From contig CALYLW010000183.1 in the NCBI GenBank assembly GCA_944989445.1, forward strand, positions 412,247-476,246: a stretch of 64,000 nt of DNA. The letters run 5' to 3'. Every line of letters begins with the position of its first letter. Within the stretch, counting starts at the first letter, position 1. Both the position numbers and the translations under genes were made by a program. Under the pieces are notes generated by a model, which worked only from the letters and a program-made list of their open reading frames with translations, was not told the DNA's origin and ran no database searches. Below are positions 10,979 through 21,994 of the stretch, in pieces. The stretch comes from Ampullaceana balthica. Its lineage: Eukaryota; Mollusca; Gastropoda; Lymnaeidae.

Positions 10979-11047
10979 CTGTACCTCGCCGTCCTCTCTC
11001 AGCCCGTCCAGGTGACAGTCTGCTCCAGTTAAGACAGCTAACACTGG
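10979..11047 (-). CDS. Candidate short exon (weak)
   Basis: A GC-rich island in AT-rich DNA. On the minus strand it ends in a consensus donor, GTACAG|GTGAGA (10979|10978). A possible acceptor TTTAG lies before 11047. The 69 nt are open in one frame (ADCHLDGLREDGEVQ) and open in a second frame ending in phase 1, which would match the phase-1 start of the Q-rich exon at 8200. There is no pyrimidine tract before the proposed acceptor and no recognised domain, so it could instead be a 5' exon with a different start, or not an exon at all. Confidence 0.3.
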
Positions 11048-12382
11048 CTAAATGTCGCCCATTATTTAATGGCTTGCATCAAAACGCCAGCCTGAGTCAT
11101 GAGTAGTGTCAGCTTTAAAGAAATTGTTTAATATAAAGTTTTCAAGAACTCCTCGAATAATTCGATACAAGGAACACGAAAACCATTTACAACAACATTT
11201 AGATCGGAACAAAATAAATACTCTATATTGGGTGGTCGGTTCGTCTGTCGAGATCGATCATGACCACTTGAATAATTCCATATGCTGTTAATTTGTAACC
11301 TAGCTATAAGCTATAGGTGAGCAGAAAGCTAATGAGATCAATCCTGAAACAAAATGTTTTGAGCAGTTAATGCAGTGGATTAGTTGGACATGTGAGTTAC
11401 AGCGTTACCCCGATGTAACAGGCCACAATACACGTCCCAATCAAACCCATTGGGCTTTTCATTTTAAAATATAGCATTGGCATTATACACTCCTGATAAA
11501 AATGATATCATTTGTGTATACAAATTTAGTCATGAATGATTAAATAATTACATGTTTATTGGCTTTGTTAGTTAAGTTATGTTAGTAGGTTTACTGACTG
11601 AAATCTTAACACAGAGACTTTATAAAGACATCCAGTTTCAAATGCTGTATTTATTTATATATTTTTCTTTAAACATTTTTGAAAGCTGATCTTTATCGGC
11701 TGATAAGGAAACGCCATACTTTGTCTGTTAATAGGAGTTAAGATCCTTTTTTGGGATTTATGACGAAACAATTTTAACATGTTGATTGTGTTGGTAAAGG
11801 TCACTCTTCGTTCTCTTCCAGTAATAACGACAGAGCTTTTGGCTATCATTTTACAGCTGACAGAACAGTCACGAGAGGCGCATGGGGTGGGGTAAATATG
11901 TCCCCGAGCGCCAAGGTGCAAGAAGTTACATTAAAATAAATGAACAAGGTAATAAATACGGGGGAGAACCAAATTTGATAGTTTGTCCCGGGCTAAAATT
12001 ATCATATCTATGCCTCTGCGACCACCTAAAATGGGTTTCCTGTTCCATGACAAACCGTGAGAATAGTTTGAAGTTAATTTTATTTGATAAAAAAAACTAC
12101 GCCCCCCCCCCGCCCCAAAAATAATAAATAAAAAGATTATTTCTGTACTAATAAACTAATGCTACCAGACAGAAAACCAAAAATTATGAAAACGTTACAC
12201 TTATGTATTGATATGCAGACTTAACACCTATGTATTGGTATGAAAACGTTACACTTATGTAATGGTATTTATGATCATTTCTTTAAGTTTGTCAGTTACT
12301 CCATAACAAGCGCAGACCTAGGAGAGATGAGAGGGTTAACCCTAGAAAGATTTTACCGAAGATAAACTAATATAAAAAAATA
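11048..12382. other. Unassigned stretch
   Basis: No gene is recognised. A GTAACAGGCC word near 11417 is shared with the palindromic repeat at 12805. A short direct repeat (AAAACGTTACACTTATGTA) occurs near 12190 and 12242. Confidence 0.35.
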
Positions 12383-12660
12383 GGGCTGTTAACGGTTAAT
12401 TTAAATTTAATAGTTAACTTTTGAAAAATTAACAATTAATTAATCTTTAATTTCGATTAGAGCCACAAATTAAAATGTATGATGTCATAAGTAACAGTTA
12501 TTAAACGTTCTTGTTGAAAATCTAAATAACACTTTATATGTCATCTTTTAACCAACTACCCAAAAAGACAAGTGTATTGACATTATTTGGTTCAAGTGAT
12601 AAGCGGGTCTAATTGACAATATAACCAGCCGAGCTGAACAATCATTCACATTGATCTGAG
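12383..12660 (-). pseudogene. hAT (ZBED-like) transposase C-terminal fragment
   Basis: Starts with the TAGGGCTGTTAACGGTTAAT terminus of the family seen complete at 46876 and 52937. On the minus strand it encodes a decayed hAT dimerisation segment, FSSAGYIVN then a stop, then [12 protein letters not shown]. The other end is missing. Non-functional. Confidence 0.72.
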
Positions 12661-12804
12661 GTAACTGGTATGCACAAAACTGTCTTGGCAAGGAATGACA
12701 TTATCGGATATCGATGTTCATTAAGTTTACACCATTGTAGAAGGTTAATGGATTCAGCGCACCAATCGTTAAGGGGCACCACAAATCCTCAAGAAAAATA
12801 TGTT

Positions 12805-12906
12805 TAGTCCCGGTGTAACAGGCCAGAATAAACCCCTGACCAGAATATACCCGGGTATAGTCTGGCCTAGGCCATAATATTCCCCGGGGGGTTACACTGC
12901 CCTAGG
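12805..12906. repeat. GTAACAGGCCAGAATA palindromic element, left part
   Basis: Contains repeated GGCCAGAATA / TATACCCGGGTATA / CTAGGCC words forming inverted repeats. The right part continues at 15317-15365 (CTAGGCCAGAATATACCCCT), so the hAT at 12907-15316 split it. Confidence 0.5.
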
Positions 12907-13079
12907 CATGGACGTAGGGAAGGGGGGGAAAGGGGGCCATTTGCCCCCCCCCCTACATTTGAGGAAAAAAAATCATAAAAATGTCATAAAGTTGTTACAA
13001 TAAAACTGAACTAAATTTCCTGAAAGTTTATTACATGGAAGACAGTTTACATTTATCAAACATAAAAAAGAATTATATC

Positions 13080-15060
13080 TGCAAGTATAACTGATTACAT
13101 TACTGATTGTTCTAAATATTCCAGTTGTTTAACAATTTCTGTAACATTTTCAGCAAAAATCCGCAAGCTTTTATATTTATGTGTCCATCTAGTTTCACAT
13201 AGCAAAGGAACATTTAGAATAAGTTTTCTTTGCTGATTACTTTCTCGGAAAAAACACTATAATTGACTTTAATTGTTCCTATTGTGTTTCGTACAACATT
13301 CACATTATTTAAATCGTTCACAACAAGATTTAGTTTATGTGAACTGCAATGTAAAAATGCTGCTTTGGGTTTTTTTTTCGAATTATTGCTTGGACTCCTC
13401 CTTCTTTACCTGCCATTGTAGAACATTCGTAGTATCCTTGACCAACAAGCATTGTCATATTTAATCAAAATTCTAATGAATTAGTAATGATGGTGTTGGC
13501 TAAACCTTCAGCTGTTCTATTGACAATTGTAATATATCCCAGGAATTCTTCTGTGACCATCATTTTCCCATTTTGTTCTTATTTTACAAATCTAACACCA
13601 AGTGACATCTGCTCAATGCCTCCCGAAATGTCATTTGTCTCGTCGGCAAGTATAGAAAATGCAACTGAATTATTTGCTTCTCGAACAATGTCTTCACGCA
13701 AGAGAGACCCACAAATTTCGATTTTAGTGTTTTGCGTAGTTGCCGAGATACACTCAGCGGTTACCCGTCAAACGACCCCAATAAAATGGCCCCGACATAA
13801 CGGCCCCGGTCAAAACGGCCCCAGACAAATTGTTAACATTTTTTAACAAAAACATTAATTTTTTTTGCATTTTAAGCTTTCGTCAAATTTTTCACCCTTA
13901 AAAAAGTGGTAAAATTGTAAAATTATTTCTTGTGATGTTATTATATTGTTTCTTGTCAACAAACAACCGTTATTGGTACCATTTCGCGTAAAGGCTATTA
14001 AATTCACTTTTGTGGTGTTATTATTATTGTTTATTGTTAGCTAAACCTGACACTGAATAGGTGAGTAAAAATACGAATATATTTGATTGTAAATTTTACT
14101 ATTAGTCCATCTATTAGTCCAGGGCCGTTTTGTCGGGGCCGTTATGTCGGAGCCCAATTGTCGGGGCCGTTTTGTCCGGGGCGTATTGTCGATGAACCAT
14201 ACTCAGCACTACAAGAACCAATTGACAAACGATTACCAAGAACTTCATCTCCAGATTCAACAAGAAACTCTAACAGTTCATACAAATTACCAGAATTTGA
14301 TTCTGTTACACGAAGTGCTAAAACATGCATGCAGAAAAATAGGATTGTAGAAATGATGGGACCCAGTTTGTTGCGATTTTCTTGAATTTGTCTTCTAAAT
14401 GATAAGTCCAACTGCTCATCTATAGAAACTGCTTTGGCTTCCAATAAAGCAAATAAAATTGCTTCCATCTTCATGAGAGCCTTTGTGCCATAATGTGCTT
14501 TGCAGGTTGCTACGTGCATCTTCGTTGAAATCTTTATATTTTGTACATGGTTTGATGACAAATACTCACTGAACTCATAGAATTACTTTTTGCAGAAACA
14601 ACACGCAATATTTGCAAAAGGCACCTATTGACATTTGCGATTATAAAAGCCACGGTGAATAGTCTGATAACCATGCATATCTAAAAACTAAAAACTCTGT
14701 TTCGCTAACTGCCAGCTCTCAAATCATAATTTGTATCAAGGGTCCAACAATCACGAATCAGCTGCAATTTCAACTGATTTGAAAGGTCGTATGTCCAGAC
14801 ATACCTTCTAATATCCAATTTAGGAAATGAATAAGTGTCAGCGACAATCAAATTAGGAACAGTTGCTTCAGTTGTGTATGGCTGTTGAACGTGTACTGTT
14901 GTCCTCAATGCCAATGATAAGACAGATGCTGCAGACGCCCCAATATCTTCCAATAACGGCATTTCGGAATCCCGCGATTGGTCTACTTTTCGATTTTTTT
15001 TTAGCCTGTAAAAAAATTTCTGATATCCATCCTTGGTAATCCTGCAGTTTGTACACGGAT
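13080..15060 (-). pseudogene. ZMYM1-like hAT transposase pseudogene
   Basis: Minus-strand remnants of a TTF-finger/ZMYM1-type hAT transposase in the expected order. Near 14840-14700 is an N-terminal block ending QLIRDCWTLDTNYDL. At 14561-14210 is the longest intact piece (MHVATCKAHYGTKALMKMEA ... RRQIQENRNKLGPIISTILF ... LYELLEFLVESGDEVLGN). Near 13730-13300 is a block with FSILADETNDISGGIEQ, GYYECSTMAGKEGGVQAIIR and a decayed SHKLNLV-like segment. The middle is split by the 440-bp insert at 13759. Many stops and frameshifts; dead copy. Confidence 0.8.
13759..14198. mobile_element. Iterated-terminus (foldback-like) element 1
   Basis: 440 bp. Left end GGTTACCCGTCAAACGACCC followed by repeats of (A)TGGCCCCGACATAA / CGGCCCCGGTCAAAA. 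The right end is the reverse: repeated GGGCCGTTTTGTC / GGGCCGTTATGTC and a terminal GATGAACC. The flanks ACACTCAGC and ATACTCAGC make a 9-bp target duplication with one mismatch. No coding sequence. It interrupts the hAT transposase at 13080-15060. Confidence 0.8.
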
Positions 15061-15316
15061 ATTATTTCACAGCAAAATTCAATTTTCTCGTGAGAACTTA
15101 AGTTTTTAATTTATTAAATGCATTAATAAATGTTGTATTTAACAATTACAGCACTAATTTGTAAGTCTTATTAATTTCTAAGGCTTTTTTTCGACCCTTA
15201 TTTTATACTGAACTTGAATTTAATTGAAAATTGTACCTGTATGGCATTGTCATTGAAAATAAAAAAAGTGGGTTTTTTTTGCCCCCCCCCCTGGAAAATT
15301 CCTAGCGACGCCCATG

Positions 15317-15365
15317 GGCCTAGGCCAGAATATACCCCTCCAGGCCAGAATATATCACGATGGCA
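15317..15365. repeat. GTAACAGGCCAGAATA palindromic element, right part
   Basis: Continuation of the repeat at 12805-12906 beyond the inserted hAT element, with two GGCCAGAATATA words. Confidence 0.45.
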
Positions 15366-15599
15366 TTAGCAAATCTCAAATGTAATATTGAATAGCACAT
15401 TATTTAAGCTTGGTCCCACAAACTGAGGAGTGAAATACCTCCCCTCTGTTACTGTGCTATTTTTCTTCGATTTTCGTGTTCTTGTTGTTTTTTTGTTGTT
15501 TTTTTTTGGGGGGGGGTGGGGGGTGGGGGTGGGGGGAGGACTTTTCTAGGAAATGTTTGTAAGTTTGAAATCACGAAAAAGCGGTACTCATAAATACTG

Positions 15600-16660
15600 C
15601 ATGTTAATATACCTAGCTCGTCGACGAGGCTCGGGTTTACTAAAAAAGCTAAAAGAGCGAATAATTAAAGAGTACAGTTATTGGGAACATGTTTTGAGGC
15701 GAACAGTACTGGTTGTTTGTACTATAGCTGAAATTGGTCTGGCTTTTACAGGGACAAATGAAAAATTTGGATCTTTATGGTAATTATCTAGGGTTGCTGG
15801 AGTCGGTCAGAATTTGATCCATTTTTACCCGCACCCAATGTGAAATATGGACATTCTGGAAAAGGAAATCCTTATTTATTCAAAACTATTTGTGAAGAAC
15901 AGATTATGTACCAAAAAAGTCCATGAAGTAATTGTAGATGGCTTCCGGTTATTTCAGTTTGTCAGTAGACTCAACACCCGATATTTCGCATATAGATCAG
16001 TTAAGCGTTGTTCTTCAATATGTGGTAGATGGAAAGCCAATTTTAAAAAAAACAAACTTTATTGGATCTGCAATGTCACACCGGTGAAGGCATTGCTAAG
16101 CAAGTGTTGCAGTATTTACATGTGCTGCCCATTAACTAAATCTGGTAGCCAAAAGTGCCGTTGACTCTTGCTCAGAGGCAGTAAACTTCTTCCATACAGT
16201 GCAACTGATCTATACTATTTTCTCAGCTTCAACCAACATAAGACAGATTTTGAAATGATTTCTTGTGAATCAAACGCTGGTAAAGTCTCTTTCCGATCCC
16301 AGATGGGAAGCACATTCTGTTGCTACTGAAGCTATACTAAAATCTCATGCTTAGATTATAGAAGCGTTAAAATATTTCAAGAAGACCAGTCACAGGAGGG
16401 AGATACCAGAAGAGAAGCAGAAAATATTAGAAAAAGAATGCAATAATTAGAATTACCTCTTAGGCTTATCTTTTGGAATGAAGTGTTACAACATTTTCAT
16501 GGGGTATGTCAAGCTCTACAAAATGAGCACGTGAACTTGAAAACGTGTGCGGTTTGTATTCTTCACTAGCAGATCACTTGCATGAATCTAGGAATGAATT
16601 TGAAAGATTAGAAGAAGCTGCAAAAGAAATAACACCAGGTGTGGATTATATTCAATTTCA
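15600..16660 (+). pseudogene. ZMYM1-like hAT transposase pseudogene
   Basis: Plus-strand remnants spread over three frames. VDSTPDISHIDQLSVVLQYV (about 15962-16024) is the DUF4371-like start. AAHxLNLVAKSAVDSCSEAV leads into FFHTVQLIYYFLSAST (about 16123-16230). Then VKSLSDPRWEAHSVATEAIL (about 16279-16341) and a SSLADHLHESRNEFERLEEAAKEI-type segment (about 16560-16640) follow. The copy stops where the repeat unit X begins near 16675. No ends or duplication were identified. Non-functional. Confidence 0.75.
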
Positions 16661-16674
16661 AGGTTTGTTATTGT

Positions 16675-17445
16675 TTTTGTTCACGCGACAGCTCAGTTCG
16701 CGCGTTGACGGCATCCGTCGATGTACCAGCGTGCTTTTGTTTACATTTTACGTGTTTAACGTAATTCTTGGTCCAGCGATCGGTGACCAGACCTTTCCCC
16801 TCTCCCACCCCCCTCCCGGGAGTTAAAACAGATTCAGTCTGTAAATGTTTGTCGCGTTTGAACATAATCAATACTGTTAGTTATGTCTCATATATAAGGG
16901 ATTTATAGTCAAAAACTTTGTTTTTACGGGTTTGTTTTATATTAACTCGTGGTGTCTGCTTGCTTGCTTGAGGCAGGCAGGCAGGCGGAAGGGCGCTGCC
17001 GAAAATAATTTTGGATCGATTTCTAACCCACTTCCTCGTAAGCTAATGAGCTGAAATTTTGCAGGCAGACTGGTGCCGATGATAAAAATGATGTATCAAA
17101 ATTTCAGATAAATAGAATGTACCGTAATTAAATTATTGAATTTTTAGATTATCTTTACTTATCTCTATGTAACATGTTAACTTTTTTTGCTATAGTGTCG
17201 TGTCGCGTATTATATTGAACAACCTTTCCTGTTGCGCAATAAGGTGCGTATTATATTGACAATACTTTTTAAAAATATATTCCCGATCGGTGCGCATTAT
17301 ATTAAACATGTTTTACGGGATATAACTAAAATTTTGTATTTTTGGATTGTCTTGCGCTGCGTATTATGAACATTCTTTTAGTTATGTCTCCTATATAAAC
17401 GATTTATAGTCAAAAACTTGGTTTTTTACGGGTTTTTTTAAAATT
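16675..17445 (+). repeat. Repeat unit X, two partial/divergent copies
   Basis: 16675-16970 matches the second half of unit X (ACCGGCGTGCTTTTG-like word, CAGATTCAGTCTGTAAATG, GGGATTTATAGTCAAAAAC). 16950-17445 is a more divergent copy (GCAGGCAGGCAGGCGGAAG, ACCCACTTCCTCGTAAGC, ending GATTTATAGTCAAAAAC), with extra GCGTATTATATTGA-type words repeated three times. Non-coding. Confidence 0.65.
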
Positions 17446-18297
17446 CTGAGTTGAAACGCACAAAAAATCTAAGTAGATAGATAATGAGGGGCTTGATTCC
17501 TTATCTCTGCTGATGATTGAGGAAGACTTGTTGAGAACAAAATTAACTTTACTTTCATGGCGTACTCAAAAACGTTGGCAGATGTAAATCTAGAAAAAAA
17601 AGAACTTTAAAATGTAAATGTGTGCTCTCTCTGACTTTCTCATCTATTAAAAAGGTACATTATTTTTGTCTATTATTAGTACAAAATTAATTAACTATTA
17701 ATTTTCATACAGAAAAACCTTAGTGATTTTTTAATGGTGATAACAGTATAAAATATGTGTTAAAAACTCCTTGTTAATTTTTCATAATACTGAAGATACC
17801 ACCGGTCAGTGGAAGATCTGGGGCAACCTTGTGGATTTGTGCCTAGGGCACCAAGATGGCTTAATCCAGGCCTGAATGGAGGTTATTCTGTCCCATATCC
17901 ATTGGTCATGTGTAGGCCTGTCAACGGGTACCCGGGACCCGGGTACCCGTTGCCGTGTGATTACCCGGGTAATAAAATTCCGCTCGGGTACCCGTGAAAA
18001 TGTGGCTTGAAGGTCTATATGCTATATTAACCGTAGGCCAAGCTTCGGCTCCCATGCGGCTTTTTTTGTGTTTACATTGTGGCTCGCGAAACAATTTATC
18101 AAATGAAAATTTTTGTTTCCAAAATATGCTTAGAAGTACATCTAAGGAGAAATATCTGTCAACGGTCACTGCAAACTACACTGTATTTTGATAAATCTTT
18201 TTTCTCTCAACGTGAAACAGGAACCGAACAACACAAAAACGTTATGATTCTTTAAAAGAATCATATAAAGACAACATAAGTCCTCTGCCAAAAAAAG

Positions 18298-19200
18298 GAT
18301 GGACTGCTTAGAGATGAAAGACGCTGTTTGTTAATACAAAAAACACCCCTGCTTTCACTAACTTTGCTTTGAAATACGCCGATTGATACTAGCTAATGTT
18401 GTTTATCTAACCTTCCCCCCTCTCCTCCCTTCACTCCTATAACCCACACCCTTTCATTAGCTTCTACTTCTTGTGTTCATTAGCACGTGCTGACCTAGAA
18501 AAACAGATGTTAATAATGAGTACAAGGTCGTCAGTATTAAATTTAATAAATTAAATAGTTACTAACTGTGTACGATGGGTAAGACGTCAGCTGTGAGGAT
18601 GGACTGCATAGAGATGAAAGATGCCGTGTGTGGTTTTTTTTCTCATAAAAACACCCTTGCTTTGAAACTAACTTTGCTTTGAAATTGCCGACAGTGGGAG
18701 ACCGATTGATACTATCTAATGTCGTTTTTCTACCCTCCCCCCCCTCATTTCTCTCTTCAATCCTATAACCCAGTGCTTATCAAACTTTTTAGTATGGCGG
18801 ACGGGCAGGAATTTTTTCCATTGCACCAGGAACCTGTGCACTATTTTTCCTGTACTTACATGGAAGCGAAATGTATATTATTTCCTTTTATTTCTTTCAT
18901 TTATTAGTTTATTGTCAAAAATGACTAATTCTTTAGGGTTAGTATTATTGGTAGCAATTGGAGGATTATAATTATATTTCTCTCTCCTTTCTTGATAACT
19001 TCCGCGGACCACCACTTTGAGAAGCACTGCTATAACCCACACTCTTGCATTCGCGTGTGTTTCTTGGATTCATTAACACGTGTTTGCCAAGCCCAAAAAT
19101 TGATATACACCTAAAGTTGTCAGCTTTTATGGTTAATAAGATGTGTAAGACGTCGGACGTGTGGAATCATGCCAAGCGAGTTGACAGTGACACTGCAAAA
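18298..19200. repeat. Tandem duplication, second copy carrying a MITE
   Basis: The first copy (18298-18597) and second copy (from 18598) share GGATGGACTGC(T/A)TAGAGATG, AACTAACTTTGCTTTGAAAT, CGATTGATACTA, TCCTATAACCCACAC and TTCATTA(G/A)CACGTG. The second copy is longer because the 259-bp MITE at 18771-19029 sits in its CCTATAACCCACAC site, which is uninterrupted in the first copy. Confidence 0.85.
18771..19029. mobile_element. hAT MITE (CAGTGCTT family, copy 2)
   Basis: 259 bp, starting CAGTGCTTATCAAACTTTTT and ending CTTTGAGAAGCACTG. The perfect 8-bp duplication CTATAACC lies at 18763-18770 and 19030-19037. It is homologous to 4975-5259. The neighbouring tandem copy preserves the empty site. 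Non-coding. Confidence 0.95.
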
Positions 19201-19285
19201 TGCATCATTGTAATGAAATTGTGTCTGTGAAGGGTGGCAACCCAGTGCGATAAAACGCCATCTGAACGCTATTCATAAAATTGAT
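19135..19285 (+). pseudogene. Broken BED-type zinc finger of a hAT element
   Basis: KTSDVWNHAKRVDSDTAKC is followed, after a one-base frameshift near 19206, by CNEIVSVKGGN and a KRHLNAIH segment. Together these give the Cys-x2-Cys...His-x4-His plan of BED fingers. It is the only coding remnant of the 17913-19766 element. Confidence 0.7.
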
Positions 19286-19766
19286 ATTGATTAAAAAATA
19301 CACTGACCCACCAATATCAGAAACTTGTTGATGTCAACAAAAGTAGTAACACTGACCAAAGCACGATCACTTGAAATTTACCGCAGTATAGCATACGTCA
19401 TCGCCCTTAGCATTGACCACCGACGCCAAGTGGATATTAACATTCAAGGTATGACATTTTGTTTGCATGTTCAGTTTACTCTAGTTTTAGTTTATGAGTA
19501 TGACGAATGCATTTACAGCAGGAATTGAAAAAAAATAATTAGCGCATTGTAGTTAATTGTAGTGCATTAGTAATAGTATTTTACTGGAAGCAAGCCGTTG
19601 GCTACTACTACTGTGTGAAATGAGGTGCATGGATGGTGGCTAGGTTCCATTGTATAGCGATCATGACGGGGAAAATTATACGACGTTTAGAACGGGTAAC
19701 CCGGGTACCCGTTCGATATTTTCACGGGTACCCGGGCAGCTTTTTTCAACAAAATTGACAGCCCTA

Positions 19767-20090
19767 GTCATGTGTTCTAGATAAGAGATCTGGAGAATTT
19801 TCCTCATGCATTTCTTTTCAAATGCCTGCAGCTTGCTTTCATTGGTTGCCATTAGTGTCCAGGTCTCACATCCATACAGGACAAAGGTTTTAACGAGAGC
19901 TCTGTAATGCCTGAGCTTGGTTGGCAGGCTAATGTTTTTGCTGTTCCATAGTTTGATTAATTTCGTCATTGCTGCCATTGCCGACCCAATTCTAGCTCGA
20001 ATTTCAGCACCACAGATACCATTTATTTGAAGTTATGTACCTCTTCCAGCTTTTGATGGTTCATTAAGATGTTTGCCTTACGTGCAACTG
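19767..20090 (-). pseudogene. LINE reverse-transcriptase 3' fragment
   Basis: Minus-strand remnant of the thumb/connection part of a non-LTR reverse transcriptase: KLEEVHNFK, a stop, then GICGAEIRARIGSAM, then AMTKLIKLWNSKNISLPTKL, VLYGCETWTLMATNESKLQ and KCMRKILQISYLEHMT. The reading frame is cut at 19766 by the hAT element. A short continuation (TNGYGTE-like) appears on the far side near 17905. Not functional. Confidence 0.8.
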
Positions 20091-20156
20091 AAGTATATGT
20101 CCCCTCAAATTAAACATCAGCTTATTACAGTTTATGAACATTTTTATGGTACATAA

Positions 20157-20500
20157 ATAAAGGAAAAAAAATGATTTAAAAAAAACACGTTTTTATAAGT
20201 GGACTAAAAAGAAGAAAACAATTTAAAACTTATAAGTTCCAGTGCTTCGATTTAATATGACTAAAACGTGGGGCGGGCGCTTATGAGGTTTAACATATGC
20301 GGTTCACTCATTCTCTCACTTATAGATCTCTCTTTTGCCTTCTAAATTAGAAATCTTTAATTTTTATACCAAACACCCGCCCAACGTTTTGAGTCATATT
20401 AAATCGAAGTACTTGAACTTATAAGTTTTAAATTATTTTCTTCTTTTTAGTCCACTTATAAAAACTTGGTTTTTTTTAAATATTTTTTTTACCTTTATTT
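20157..20500. repeat. Foldback-type MITE, copy c
   Basis: Long inverted arms: CACGTTTTTATAAGTGGAC...ATTTAATATGACTAAAACG on the left and the reverse (AGTCATATTAAATCGAAG... AGTCCACTTATAAAAAC) on the right. The centre reads TTCACTCATTCTCTCACTTA. Near-identical copies are at 60700 and 61430. Confidence 0.8.
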
Positions 20501-20552
20501 ATTTTATTCTTTTTAGTCTATAAAAAAAAGGGGGGTTTTAAAAAATATTTTT

Positions 20553-21070
20553 AAATCCCTTATATTAACTTCACCGGCGTCTCTGTCGTCATCTCTCTCT
20601 CTCTCTCTGTCTGTCTGTCTTGGGCGGGCGGAAAAACAAAAGTAAAAATTGACCCACTTCCCGTGATCCGATCGAGCTGAAATTTGGCACACGGACCCGT
20701 CTCAGCTAACAATGCATCGTATCAAAATTTCAGATCGATCGAACGTACCGTAATTAAATTAATGCATTTTTTAGTTTATCCTTATATAACGTATGTAATT
20801 CAAATTCACTGTTTGTTAGTGTTTTTTCCCATGTGAGAGTTTGAGTTGACGCTTTGACGCGACCCATCGAAGTACCGGCGTGCTTTTGTTTATATTTTAC
20901 GTGTCATGCTGAGCACCCCCCCCCTCTAGGGTTATGAAGCAAAGTTGAGTTAAGACAGATTCAGTCTGTAAATGTTTGTAGCTTTTGAAAATAATCAATA
21001 CTGTTAGTTATGTCTCATATATAATGGATTTATAGTCAAAAACTTTGTTTTTACTGGTTTGTTTTATTTT
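20553..21070 (+). repeat. Repeat unit X, full copy
   Basis: Begins AAATCCCTTATATTAACTTC and ends with AATGGATTTATAGTCAAAAA and a T-rich tail. It contains CTGTCTGTCTTGGGCGGGCG, GATCGAGCTGAAATTTGGCA, CAGATCGATCGAACGTACCG and GACAGATTCAGTCTGTAAAT. It matches 61683-62230 and the minus-strand tandem array from 62830. Non-coding; origin unknown. Confidence 0.8.
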
Positions 21071-21189
21071 ACCTCTATTTTACCAAACACCTCATAAGCG
21101 CCCGCCCAACGTTTAATAACAAAGCGATAAGGTCACGGGGTGAACTCGCCACGTGAAATTAAATTACGGCAGGCGGGTACAGATGCTTA

Positions 21190-21358
21190 AATAAAGATAA
21201 ACTAAGAAATGCATTAATTTAATTACGGTACATTCGATCGATCTGAAATGTATTGTCATCCAAGTTCTATCTGTGGCAAATTTTTGAGCTCTCTAGGACC
21301 ATCAGAAGTAGTTTAATTTTACGTTGGCAAATTTGAAAAATTGCCGACATACAGACAC
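21190..21358 (+). repeat. Dispersed repeat T (copy 2, split by a hAT)
   Basis: Carries GCATTAATTTAATTACGGTA and CTCTAGGACCATCAGAAGTA. It is interrupted at 21359 by the hAT element. Confidence 0.75.
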
Positions 21359-21811
21359 TACGGCGGATGAAAGGGGGGGGGGCGCTGAACGGGCTAAAGC
21401 CAGGGGCCTCCTATGATTTAGGGGCCCCCAAACTTATTATTTTGTATAATAAAGGTGGGCAAATGTTTGCATGAAACCTTGAAAATATCATACATAAATT
21501 AATAAAATCTCATCACTTATCAAGGGGAAATGTCGAAGAGAGTGAAATACCAGAAATCGTCATCGTTTGTAATAATATCAAAAAATATTATGCAGGAAAC
21601 AGGGAAACCTAGCTAAGGAAAAAAATCGATTTCTTATCAGTTTGGAAAACTTACGAAAATAAAAACTTTGACATAAAAATAGCATAATTCAATAATCGAA
21701 TTTTTAAACCAACTGCCAAGTTAGTAGTACATTGTACACGAGTTACGACGCTTCGACCTACAGACTGCAGTAAGAAGTAAATATTTGAATAAATATATAA
21801 TTAAATACTAG

Positions 21812-21990
21812 AACCGTATATACTCGTTCTAAAGCCGACTTTTAAAAAAAACAAAATCTAGAGGAGAATGATTAGGGGGGGGGGAGTCGGCTTACGACCG
21901 GGTCATAGGTGATTTCTGCATGTACATTGAATATAGGTGTCCTTAATTAACCTGAATTACATGTTGAGTTCCGTTATTAGCTAAATACCA
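21812..21990. mobile_element. Fragment of the CGTATATACTCGTTCTA-ended element
   Basis: CCGTATATACTCGTTCTAAA, a GTCGGCTTACGAC word and GATTTCTGCATGTACATTGA match the left half of the element at 27383-27977. Confidence 0.6.
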
Positions 21991-21994
21991 TTCA

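Larger units (their letters stand above)
12907..15316 (-). mobile_element. hAT element with ZMYM1-like transposase remains
   Basis: Termini CATGGACGTAGGG (left) and CCTAGCGACGCCCATG (right) are inverted repeats, each followed inward by poly-G/poly-C runs (GGGGGCCATTTGCCCCCCCC; TTGCCCCCCCCCTGG). The flanks GCCCTAGG and GGCCTAGG form an 8-bp duplication with one mismatch. It contains a decayed minus-strand transposase and a nested 440-bp iterated-terminus element. Confidence 0.82.
17913..19766. mobile_element. Non-autonomous hAT with perfect 8-bp duplication
   Basis: Starts TAGGCCTGTCAACGGGTACC and ends AAAATTGACAGCCCTA. GTCATGTG flanks it on both sides (17905-17912, 19767-19774). The subterminal regions are rich in GGGTACCCGGG palindromes. 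It holds a roughly 300-bp tandem duplication (18298-19200), a nested hAT MITE, and a broken BED zinc finger near the right side. It is inserted into a LINE fragment. Confidence 0.9.

Noticed and set aside
14142..14561. 139-codon minus-strand frame as a host gene
   Set aside because: Its core matches ZMYM1-like hAT transposases and its tail runs into the inserted iterated-terminus element.
17809..18169. Short frames rich in GYPG/PGTR at 17.8-18.2 kb
   Set aside because: They come from the GGGTACCC palindromes of a hAT end.
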